From Candidatus Latescibacterota bacterium (lineage in GTDB: Bacteria; Latescibacterota; UBA2968; UBA8231), in contig JAJDUT010000013.1 of NCBI GenBank assembly GCA_022826515.1, positions 1-64,000 of the forward strand: a stretch of DNA of 64,000 bases, given 5' to 3'. Shown here piece by piece: positions 48,609-57,079 of the stretch (position 1 is its first letter; each line of letters begins with the position of its first letter). The notes under the pieces were generated by a model. That model saw only the letters and a program-made list of their open reading frames with translations, did no database searches and was not told where the DNA came from. A program made the position numbers and the translations under genes.

Positions 48609-51600
48609 CTATCCCGTTGCCCGAAACCCCTCGACCAACTGCGCGAACTCGGCTTCCATTCCGAACACATCGGTGAACTCAGCAAAAGCCCAGCGCCCGT
48701 AATCTCCGTGATTATTCACACCAGGGACCCAATAGGTATCCATGGTCGTCTTCTTGGCCTTGGCGTCTTCCCTTCGCTCTCCTTTGATCTCAACGATCAA
48801 ATTCAGAAGATCATCGTCGCCACGGCCGTCATCAACGAGCACGATAAAGTCCGGCAGGTACGTCCGCATTTCCGACCCAAGACGATAGGGTACTTCCAAG
48901 CCGAGATTGTGGTTCTTGACGTAGGCTTTGACGTGCGGATGGGATTCAGCAACGCGGCAAAACTCCTCTTCCCAGCTACTGTCGAGGACGATCCAATTGA
49001 TATGGCAACGGCGGGGGTCAGCCTGCCAGCGGCTAGTCTTGGTCGTGTTGAAATTCACATGAGCTGTCGAACCAACGGGATTGTACGGATCGATTACCGC
49101 TTTGACCAGATGATGGTCGATTTCCGCTTGCATGATGGCCGCCGCGATTCGTTCGCAGGCCATGTCGGCCAGTTCCTGATACATAAGAAGAGCTTCGGAG
49201 ACGCCGCCCTTGCAGTCGAGGCAGTTATCGAGCCACTGTCTAGCGATGCGCTTGAGCTGGCCGAAGAGATAGAGCTTGGGCTCTTTGCCCGAATCGCGGA
49301 ACTTAGGCGAATTGAGCAACCGATGGGTCAGATGAAAGAGTAGGGTCGAGCGCCGTAGATCTTTAGTGTGATCCAGATCCAGATCGACACCCTCGCCGAT
49401 AATGCCTTCAATTCTTGTTTTTGACGGACCGACCAGCTCCGGCGTCAGTTCCAACACCGAGTCTTCGTTGAACTTGGCTTTGAGCCGCTCTTCCGGCAAT
49501 TCCACCCGATACCCAGCCACCCGAGGAAAACAAATCTCCAACGCATCCCGTTCGGGCCGCACGGCTCGCACCTGAACAGTCTCTCGCGGCTGCTTCGGCG
49601 GAGCCACAACGGGCTTGGCCGTAAAATCAAACGGAATGCCCAAGACATCGGCGTACTCGACATCAAACAAGCCGTCTTCGTTGAGTTCGTAAGACTGCCG
49701 CCGCAACGCCCGACCAATGACCTGCTCGCAGAGCAACTGCGTCCCAAAGGCGCGCACGCCCAGCACATGGCTAACCGTATTCGCATCCCACCCTTCCGTG
49801 AGCATCGACACCGACACCACGCAACGAATCGAATCCCCTAGCCGCCCCGGCTTGCCGACAGTATTCATAACCTCGCGCAGCAACTCTTGGTCGCTGATGT
49901 TCTCGGCTTGACGCTGGTCGCCAGTGCGCTCGATAATCTCTCGCCGAAAGCGATCAATCTCGTCGGCAGCCATATTGCGGAAGTTCCTATCGAGCGCGTC
50001 TCCAGACTCCAATTGCTCGCTGTCGATCAACAACGTGCGAGGCCGTGGATACTGATTGCCCTGTTCGTCAAAATTGCGAAACAGTTCCAATCGCCCGTTT
50101 ACCAGCGTCGTCGAGCCATCCTCGTTCTCGCGGTGAAAGCCGGAGATATAGTCGTACACCAGCTTAGAGGTCGAGGTATTATTGCAGACCACGATGAAGC
50201 ACGGCGGAACGTCAATGTTCGCCTCCTGCATCAACTCAAAAGTTTTCTGATAATGTCCGTACAGGGCGTCTAGGGCGGTCAGCAAATCCAAGGGCAAACT
50301 GAGCGGATCGAGGGTCTTGGCCTTGCCCCGCCCCTTCTTAGGCATGTCGCTACGGATGTGTTCCCAGAGATTGCGAAACCTCGGCATGTCGCCGCCGGAG
50401 ATGTTGTCAGCCACTGGCACGCGAGGCAGTTTGACGATGCCGCATTCAATGGCGTCCATGAGCGAGAAATCGCACATCGTCCAAGGGAACAACGTGCCTT
50501 CGGCATAGCCCGACCCGCGCAAGAAGAAGGGTGTTGCCGACAGGTCCATCACCCGGTTGATGCCCAGTTTGTCGCCGACAATTTCCAGCCCCGAAATCCA
50601 CAGCCGCGCCGCTTCTGTATTCTTTTCCGCTTCCCTTCTGTCATCTCCCTTGAACTCGTCTTCCTCCCCCTCGCCCGGCTTTTCTCGATAGCAGTGGTGC
50701 GCCTCGTCGTTGAGGATCAAGACGTTCTTCATACCCATGAGTTCGGGCATGACCCGTTGCAACATCTGCCCTTCGGTCTCCAAGGTCGTCAGTGTCTCGC
50801 CCCGTCCCTGAAGCAAAGAACGCCCGCCTTTGGAAAGCTCCATGCGTTCGCGCAATTTGAAGGCGTGGTAGTTGGTGATGACAATCTTGGCCTTCTCCAA
50901 GTCGGGCAGCATGTCGTTCGGAACCAACTCACGGCTCTGATAGTAGCTATCCGGGTCGTTCGGCTGCAGTACGCGCAGACGGTCCTTGATGGTGATACCG
51001 GGCGTGACCACCAAAAAACCGCGCGTGAAGCGGCGGCTCTGGGGCCGACGCACCGCATTGACAGTCTGCCAAGCGATCAACATCGCCATGACCGTAGTCT
51101 TGCCGGTGCCGGTCGCCAACTTGAGCGCCAACCGTGACAGAGGCAGGTCTGGATTGGCGTTATTGTTGGCGGCCTCCAGATGGTCGAGGAAGTCCCTACC
51201 GGATCGCGTGTTTGGCGCAACTTCGGTGAGCCAGATAGCAGTCTCCACCGCTTCGATTTGGCAGAAGAAGGGCCGAGTGTCACTAAAGCTGTGGTGCCGC
51301 CAGTGCTGGAGCAGGCGTGCCGTCTCCGGGGTCACCTGCCATTGGCTCGGATTCGGCAGATCGCGCCAGCGGTCAACCTGTTGGCGAACCCCGTTGATGA
51401 TGGCCGTCAGGTCGTATTGCTGGCCAGCGGCTTCGAGCTTCTGCGCCGCCTCGTCAAACACCAGCGCGGCTTGTTGCGCAGCTCCCTTGCGCCGCTTCGG
51501 CTGCGGAATCGGCGTGACGAACTCGGCCGGTCGGCGGTTTTTGACGACTTGCTGCGTCGGCTGCCCGGTCTCGTCCAGCTCCCAATGCCGACTCGGACGT

Positions 51601-51644
51601 TCATAAGGCGAGTTGAGGACGGGCTGTTCAAAAAATTCAGTCAA
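48609..51644 (-). CDS. Type III-like restriction helicase-nuclease (Res)
   Basis: The 1011-residue protein has an SF2 helicase core with Walker A LATGTGKTTVMAM, Walker B LILNDEAHH, motif III VMDLSATPFF, motif V/VI (SMLTEGWDANTVSHVLGVRAFGTQL split, QVIGRALRR) and a C-terminal PD-(D/E)xK nuclease site (PD at 931-932, E952-I-K954). It cuts DNA when the partner methyltransferase (42584) leaves sites unmodified; the pair is of the BPTD_3080 kind. The start is a TTG at 51644 with AAGGTG eight bases upstream. Three toxin-antitoxin-type segments now separate it from mod. Confidence 0.92.
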   Translation of the reverse strand: MTEFFEQPVLNSPYERPSRHWELDETGQPTQQVVKNRRPAEFVTPIPQPKRRKGAAQQAALVFDEAAQKLEAAGQQYDLTAIINGVRQQVDRWRDLPNPSQWQVTPETARLLQHWRHHSFSDTRPFFCQIEAVETAIWLTEVAPNTRSGRDFLDHLEAANNNANPDLPLSRLALKLATGTGKTTVMAMLIAWQTVNAVRRPQSRRFTRGFLVVTPGITIKDRLRVLQPNDPDSYYQSRELVPNDMLPDLEKAKIVITNYHAFKLRERMELSKGGRSLLQGRGETLTTLETEGQMLQRVMPELMGMKNVLILNDEAHHCYREKPGEGEEDEFKGDDRREAEKNTEAARLWISGLEIVGDKLGINRVMDLSATPFFLRGSGYAEGTLFPWTMCDFSLMDAIECGIVKLPRVPVADNISGGDMPRFRNLWEHIRSDMPKKGRGKAKTLDPLSLPLDLLTALDALYGHYQKTFELMQEANIDVPPCFIVVCNNTSTSKLVYDYISGFHRENEDGSTTLVNGRLELFRNFDEQGNQYPRPRTLLIDSEQLESGDALDRNFRNMAADEIDRFRREIIERTGDQRQAENISDQELLREVMNTVGKPGRLGDSIRCVVSVSMLTEGWDANTVSHVLGVRAFGTQLLCEQVIGRALRRQSYELNEDGLFDVEYADVLGIPFDFTAKPVVAPPKQPRETVQVRAVRPERDALEICFPRVAGYRVELPEERLKAKFNEDSVLELTPELVGPSKTRIEGIIGEGVDLDLDHTKDLRRSTLLFHLTHRLLNSPKFRDSGKEPKLYLFGQLKRIARQWLDNCLDCKGGVSEALLMYQELADMACERIAAAIMQAEIDHHLVKAVIDPYNPVGSTAHVNFNTTKTSRWQADPRRCHINWIVLDSSWEEEFCRVAESHPHVKAYVKNHNLGLEVPYRLGSEMRTYLPDFIVLVDDGRGDDDLLNLIVEIKGERREDAKAKKTTMDTYWVPGVNNHGDYGRWAFAEFTDVFGMEAEFAQLVEGFRATG

Positions 51645-51669
51645 AGCGATGCACCTTCTATATTTCCCC

Positions 51670-52704
51670 TCACCCCTGCGGCATAAACATCAGCTTAATC
51701 CCCTCCTGCCCCTCGGCCATATCAAAAGCCCGCTGCCATTCGCTCAGCGCAAAGTGGTGGGTAATCAGCTTTTCGCTGGGAATAAAGCCCCGCTCGATCA
51801 GCCGCAGCGCCCGCTTCCAAGCCGGTCGCCGCTGCCCAATGCCGCCGGAGACCTGAAGCTCGTTGTAGGCGATCTTCTCAAAGTCGATCTCCACCGGCGC
51901 ACCCGGCAGACCCATCTGGGAAAAGCGGCCCCGCTTGCGCACAAGTTCCAAAGCCAACCGCATCGCCGGTGCCACCCCCGCGCACTCGACCACCACGTCA
52001 GCACCATAGCCGCCGGTCAACTCGCGCACCCGCGCCACTGGGTCGCAAGCCGTAATATCGACTGTGTGTTGCACGCCCAATTCCTCGGCCAATTGCAGCC
52101 GTTCAGTATCTCGGTCAGTGCCGCAGAGGATCACCGTCCCCCCCTCAGCCAGCGCCACTAACGCCGAGAACAAACCCACCGGCCCAGGCCCAGTGATAGC
52201 AACAAAGTCCCCCGCCGTCACACCAGCCTGCTCAATGACCGAATGCACGCAGCAGGCCAACAACTCGGTCAGAGCACCGGCTTCAAACCCCACGCCCTCG
52301 GGCAGCTTGTGGACAAAAGTCGCATTGCAGTAGGGCGCAAAGCAGCCGTGGTGCCAGTAACCCATGACCTTGCGCTCGGGGCAGAGGTTGTAGTGCTCGC
52401 TCAAGCAGTAGTCGCAGTCGCCGCAGATGTACACGCTCGGCTCGCCCGTCACGCGGTCGCCCACCTGCACGTGGTCGCCAAACTCCGCGCCCTTTTCCAC
52501 CACCACGCCGCTGAACTCGTGCCCCATGACGACCGGCGTCTGGATGTTGTAGTTGATGGTATCGCGGTACACGTGTAGATCCGATCCGCAAATCCCCGTG
52601 GCCTGCACCTCGACCTTCACCTGATTGGGGCCGGGCGGCGCATCCGCTAAGTCGCGCAGCTCGACAAATCCGTCACCCCGCTGGTATTTGATCACTCCCT
52701 GCAT
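51670..52704 (-). CDS. Zinc-dependent medium-chain alcohol dehydrogenase
   Basis: The 344-residue MDR enzyme shows catalytic zinc ligands Cys (in TGICGSDLHVY) and the GHEFSGVV His-Glu pair, a structural zinc lobe with four cysteines (ICGDCDYC and NLCPER), and the Rossmann motif GPGPVGLFSALVA. It resembles threonine/sorbitol/galactitol dehydrogenases; the substrate cannot be told. The ATG at 52704 has AAGGAG seven bases upstream and lies two bases after the stop of the lipoprotein gene. The restriction gene res starts 25 bp downstream, so the defence island was probably inserted behind this gene. Confidence 0.95.
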   Translation of the reverse strand: MQGVIKYQRGDGFVELRDLADAPPGPNQVKVEVQATGICGSDLHVYRDTINYNIQTPVVMGHEFSGVVVEKGAEFGDHVQVGDRVTGEPSVYICGDCDYCLSEHYNLCPERKVMGYWHHGCFAPYCNATFVHKLPEGVGFEAGALTELLACCVHSVIEQAGVTAGDFVAITGPGPVGLFSALVALAEGGTVILCGTDRDTERLQLAEELGVQHTVDITACDPVARVRELTGGYGADVVVECAGVAPAMRLALELVRKRGRFSQMGLPGAPVEIDFEKIAYNELQVSGGIGQRRPAWKRALRLIERGFIPSEKLITHHFALSEWQRAFDMAEGQEGIKLMFMPQG

Positions 52705-52706
52705 TG

Positions 52707-53717
52707 CTATTCTCCTTCGGCTAATTCGAGCCGGTCGCCCGCCTTGATCTCCCCGGTGGTGCGGATCACTCGCAAGCTGGCGAGCCGGGTGCTGATGATT
52801 TCTACTACTTCGACGAGGGCAACCGACTCTTCGGGGTCCAGCCCCTCGGCCTTGATCCGCTCATTGCCGGGATAGACGAAAAAACGCAACCGCGGCCGCA
52901 CGCCGTGCTCGCTGCCGATATTGGCGTAAATGTCCTCGCTGTACACGGCAATGACCTCGGGCGCGTCGCCTCCGAACACCAAACCTTCCGGCTCAAAAGC
53001 AGCAACCACCTTGTGTACCAGCTCGCCTATAGCCTCGACCGTCGCCTGGCCCAACAGAGTCTGGCGGAATTCCTCCGAGCCGAACTCTACCTCCTTCAAG
53101 CTGGCAAATTGCAAGTCCTGTTCGCGCGGCTTGCCCAACAGATCGAGCCCTACGTCGCGGTCGGTGAGGTCGCGCAGGGTCTCTGCCTTACCAATCGCGC
53201 TGCCGTCGTCAGCGTGCACGACCTCAACGCGCATCTGTGCTATGGCCGAATAGGATTTGTAGCCTCCCACCAAGGGATCCCCCACCGACAGACGGCGCAT
53301 ATCGTAGTCTTGCAACAGGCCGATAATGACGAAGTCCGCCCCTAACTTGCGGCCAATTGAGAGGGCCTGCTCGTGGCTGGCAAACCCCCATTCCATAGCC
53401 AACTCGGCCACCGCGTCAAAAGGGACGACCTTCCAATTGCGAACGGCCACCAACTCGGCGCTGAGCATGTTGGCCAACTCGTATTCTATGTTCCACACGC
53501 CCTCGCGAAACCCCGACTCATCGACAAACGGCACCACGGCCACAAAGTCGGGCCGCGGGCCGGAGCCATAGCGCTGACGCACCTCCAAGTACTGCTCTAG
53601 CGCACTCGGCGGTGGCGGCGGCGGCTCGGATTTCTGCCAATCCTCCGGGCCTCCCGCAGGAGAGGTCAGAGGGGCGCAACTACACCACAAAAGGAATGCA
53701 ACAGTCCATTTTTTCAT
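52707..53717 (-). CDS. CsgG/TolB-like lipoprotein
   Basis: The product is about 336 residues. The start MKKWTVAFLLWCSC has two Cys near the end of a short hydrophobic core, so it is probably a lipoprotein. A Pro-rich linker (EPPPPPPSALEQ) follows. Residues about 55-230 have the fold pattern of CsgG/TolB-N-like proteins: FVAVVPFVDESGFREG, LANMLSAELVAVRNWKVVP and GRKLGADFVIIGLLQDYD. A C-terminal part (about 255-336: IYANIGSEHGVRPRLRFFVYP) resembles FlgT-C-like domains. Role: envelope assembly or export, inferred. The ATG at 53717 is the start that keeps the signal peptide. It is divergent from addB and coupled to the dehydrogenase gene. Confidence 0.78.
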   Translation of the reverse strand: MKKWTVAFLLWCSCAPLTSPAGGPEDWQKSEPPPPPPSALEQYLEVRQRYGSGPRPDFVAVVPFVDESGFREGVWNIEYELANMLSAELVAVRNWKVVPFDAVAELAMEWGFASHEQALSIGRKLGADFVIIGLLQDYDMRRLSVGDPLVGGYKSYSAIAQMRVEVVHADDGSAIGKAETLRDLTDRDVGLDLLGKPREQDLQFASLKEVEFGSEEFRQTLLGQATVEAIGELVHKVVAAFEPEGLVFGGDAPEVIAVYSEDIYANIGSEHGVRPRLRFFVYPGNERIKAEGLDPEESVALVEVVEIISTRLASLRVIRTTGEIKAGDRLELAEGE

Positions 53718-53875
53718 CGCGAATTCTACCAAGAAAAAGTGTGATCCTACTGCGCGGCATAAAAAGCGGCCTGCCCAGTTCTATGTCAACGCAGAGCGGC
53801 GCGCACCTTGACAGTGTTTTCCCTCGACGATACGTTGCCAACGCACCCCTCCACGCCACTCCCAACTTGCTGCTC

Positions 53876-56800
53876 ATGGGCGAACTAACCCTCATCTACG
53901 GCCCGGCCCATCCCGACAAAATGTCGCCTGCGTACGAGCGCTGCTTGGCGAGTCTCGACGCGGGCGACGGCGAGTCCTTTCTCTGGCTCTTTCCCACGCA
54001 TTTCCAAGCCCAGCTCATGCGGCGGCAGCTCATCCGCGCCAGTAGTACCGACCTACTCACCGGGCACTTAGCCCTCGACCTAAACAGTTTCACTGACATC
54101 CTCTACGGCTTCTGTCCCGGCCAGCGACCAGCCCTGCCCCTCAGCGCGCAGCGGCTCTTAGTCGAAGACGCCCTCGCCGCCAGCGCGGCCAGTGTGCCCT
54201 ATTACAGTCGCCAACCTGAGCGGCTGAGCCGGGGGCTGACTCAGTTGTTCCGCCGATTAGAAGAAACGGGCACCCAGCCGAGCGACCTAAAGGGAACAAC
54301 CCAGCGCAGCGCGGAATTGCAAGTCCTTTATGCGGCCTACTTGGAACGTCTCGCAGATGGCTGGAGTGGGAGCCGCGAGCGCTTTGCCGCCGTGGATGTC
54401 CACCTCGATCGCTCGACGCTCGCACAGCGTTTCCCCGGCCTCCGCTTGCTCGTGTTCTGCGGCTTTGTAGAAGTGCCCGCGCCTTTTTTGCCCATGCTGG
54501 AAAAGCTGCTAGCCCTCGTTCCAGAATCCATCGCGCTGCTCGATTACGATCCCGAAGGCCCCGGTTTTTTCGTCCGCACCCGCCCCCTGTACGAATTCCT
54601 CCGCGCCCGCGCCATCCGCGCCGAGCGCAGCACCGCCGACCAATACCCAGCCACCGCATTCGCCGGTCGTCTCTTCACCCACAGCCGCGACCGCCTCAAC
54701 GCGCCCGTAGAGCGAGTCGCTTGCCCGGACCGAGTCGGCGAAGTCGCGGCCATGGCCCGCCGCATCCGCCAGTTGCATCAAGAGCAAGGGGTCGAGCTAG
54801 CCCAGATCCGCATTGGTTTCCGCAGCCTCGACACCTATGCCGAACTCGTGGCCGAAGTGCTGCCGCGTCACGGCCTGCCTTTTTACCTCGCGCGCGGACG
54901 GCCCCTTGTCACAGCACCCGCCATGAACACTGTTTTAGCGCTTATCGACGCAGTGCTAGACCGCTACAGCCGCGCCGCGCTCTTCCGCCTACTCAGCTTA
55001 CCCTTGGTGCGGCTGCGCTATTCATTCTCAGACCAGACTCGCACACTTGCCGCCGAAGACTTCGCTGCTTTTACCCGCAACGTTCCGCCGTCAACCGGAC
55101 GCGACACATGGCTCGCAGCCATCGAAGGCAACTTCGCCTATTTAGAGAGCGAACTAAGCCGAGAAGGCGAACCGTTTGCCGAAGACATCGACGATTTTCC
55201 AACTCGACGCGAGGACCTACGCGCCGAGTTAGAAGCCCTCCAGCCCCTGCGAGCCGGCCTAACCGCGCTCTTTGACCTGCTCCAGCCCTTGGAAAGCCGC
55301 CAAGACCTGCCCTCCTTCCGCTACCATCTGCTCCATGCCCTCAGCGCGTTGGGCGTAGAGGACGCGCTCACAGCAGAAGACGGCCGGGCACTGGCGCACT
55401 TTTTGGACCTGCTCGACGAATTGTGCGCACCGGCCGCAGCCCTCCAGCCCCGCACCCTGAGCCAGTTCGCCGACCTGCTGCGCGACGCCATCTCCCAAGC
55501 GCATGTCCCCGCCGCAACGCGCGCTGGCATTCAAGTGACCGACCTTGCCGCAGCGGGCAGTGCACCTTGCGATTATCTCTTCCTCGGCGGGTTGGTACAA
55601 GGCGAATTCCCCCGCTTGCCGCCAGCCGATATTTTCCTCGAAGAAACCCAGCGCCGCGCCCTGAACTTGGACGAAGATTCCACCACTGCGTCCGAGCGCT
55701 TGCTGTTCTACCGCGCTGTGTGCTCGGCGCGCCGCGGCCTCGGTCTCTTTCATCCCCAGCAGTCGGGCAGCGAGACGCTAGCCCCCTCGCCCTTTATCGA
55801 CGAGTTAGACGGCCTACTCGCCCCGCAGCCTGAGACGGAAAAGTCCAACGGCGCACCGGGCACCCTAGCCGAGTTGCACCTCAGATTGGGCCAGGGCCTA
55901 TGCACGACGAACAAATCCGACCCAGCGCACGATGCCCTTGCACTCTACAGCCAAGCCGCACGACTCGACGGCCACGCCACCGCACTACGCCACCTCGTGC
56001 GCGGCTTGCACATCGCCGAGTTGCGCACGACCTCCAAGAGTCTCGGCCGTCACGAAGGGGTACTCGACGAGGAATCGCTACTCGACGCGCTACGCACCCG
56101 CCTCGGCGCGGGCCATTCTTTTTCCGCAACCCAATTGGAGCTTTACGGCCACTGTCCCTTCCGGTTTTTTGCCCAAGAACTGCTCAATCTCCAGCCTCTC
56201 CGCGACCCGGAAGACGATGACTCAGCGCTCAAGCGCGGCAACCTCGTCCACCGCATCTTCTATCGTTTCTATACAGCCCACGGCGAAGCGGCCGAACGCG
56301 CGGAAAATTTGGCTACAAACATCGAGGAGTTGCGCCACCTCGGCCGCGAAATAGCCGAGGAAATGGGGCTTGTGGGTTTTTTTTGGGACCGGGAATTAGA
56401 GCGTCTGCTCGGCTCCGACGACGATGGAGATCGCGAGGGCGTTTTGCCCTACTTCCTCCGCCTGCAAGCGGCTGCGGCTAATCCGGCCATGCCGACCCAT
56501 TTCGAGCTGAGCTTTGGCAGCTATCCCGGCATGGGGGAGGGCGACCAGCAATCGACCACCACCCACTATGCCATCAGCGACTCAGAGAGCGGGGACGAGG
56601 TGCGGATCGCTGGCAAAATCGACCGCATCGACCGCACGGCCGACGGCCGCTTCGTCATCTTCGACTACAAGACCGGCCGCATGCCTCCCGTAGCCGAGAT
56701 TGACACCGGCCTCAATCTCCAGCTTCCGCTCTACTTGCTAGCGACTGAATCCCTGTTCGAGGAGCTCGGGCTGCGCCAAGGAGCCGGGGCCGCGTACCTG

Positions 56801-57079
56801 ATGCTCCGCGACCTAGAAGACTGCGGCCGCAACGGGCTATTCGCCGATGCCACCCATCGCAATACAGCCTATGTCGCCAGCGGCCGCTATGGCATCTACG
56901 ACCACGAAGCATATCGCCAGCGCCTCGACGCCGTGCGCGGCTTCGTCCTCTCATACACGCGGGCCATGCGCCGTGGGGTATTCCACGTCACTACCCACGA
57001 CCCAGCCAAAATCTGCCCGCACTGCTCGTATCAACAAAGCTGCCGCCTCGATCCCCAACGCATGAGGGCCTTGTCGTGA
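53876..57079 (+). CDS. addB: AddB-like helicase-nuclease subunit
   Basis: The product is about 1067 residues. The C-terminal third holds an AddB-type PD-(D/E)xK nuclease (GKIDRIDRT, then FVIFDYKTGRMP) surrounded by the four cysteines of an iron-sulfur staple: one before it (YGHCPFRFF) and three after (CPHCSYQQSC). The N-terminal region has the UvrD-like fold but a degenerate P-loop (IYGPAHPDKMS), and SAPCDYLFLGGLVQGEFPR follows in the middle. AddAB processes double-strand breaks for RecA-dependent repair. The ATG at 53876 is chosen because the ATP-site strand follows at once; ATG 53783 is possible. The stop overlaps the addA GTG (GTGA). Confidence 0.88.
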   Translation: MGELTLIYGPAHPDKMSPAYERCLASLDAGDGESFLWLFPTHFQAQLMRRQLIRASSTDLLTGHLALDLNSFTDILYGFCPGQRPALPLSAQRLLVEDALAASAASVPYYSRQPERLSRGLTQLFRRLEETGTQPSDLKGTTQRSAELQVLYAAYLERLADGWSGSRERFAAVDVHLDRSTLAQRFPGLRLLVFCGFVEVPAPFLPMLEKLLALVPESIALLDYDPEGPGFFVRTRPLYEFLRARAIRAERSTADQYPATAFAGRLFTHSRDRLNAPVERVACPDRVGEVAAMARRIRQLHQEQGVELAQIRIGFRSLDTYAELVAEVLPRHGLPFYLARGRPLVTAPAMNTVLALIDAVLDRYSRAALFRLLSLPLVRLRYSFSDQTRTLAAEDFAAFTRNVPPSTGRDTWLAAIEGNFAYLESELSREGEPFAEDIDDFPTRREDLRAELEALQPLRAGLTALFDLLQPLESRQDLPSFRYHLLHALSALGVEDALTAEDGRALAHFLDLLDELCAPAAALQPRTLSQFADLLRDAISQAHVPAATRAGIQVTDLAAAGSAPCDYLFLGGLVQGEFPRLPPADIFLEETQRRALNLDEDSTTASERLLFYRAVCSARRGLGLFHPQQSGSETLAPSPFIDELDGLLAPQPETEKSNGAPGTLAELHLRLGQGLCTTNKSDPAHDALALYSQAARLDGHATALRHLVRGLHIAELRTTSKSLGRHEGVLDEESLLDALRTRLGAGHSFSATQLELYGHCPFRFFAQELLNLQPLRDPEDDDSALKRGNLVHRIFYRFYTAHGEAAERAENLATNIEELRHLGREIAEEMGLVGFFWDRELERLLGSDDDGDREGVLPYFLRLQAAAANPAMPTHFELSFGSYPGMGEGDQQSTTTHYAISDSESGDEVRIAGKIDRIDRTADGRFVIFDYKTGRMPPVAEIDTGLNLQLPLYLLATESLFEELGLRQGAGAAYLMLRDLEDCGRNGLFADATHRNTAYVASGRYGIYDHEAYRQRLDAVRGFVLSYTRAMRRGVFHVTTHDPAKICPHCSYQQSCRLDPQRMRALS

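Noticed and set aside
41846..51644. Prophage or insertion sequence carrying the defence island
   Set aside because: No transposase, integrase or phage structural gene is seen; only short direct repeats and gene fossils are present.
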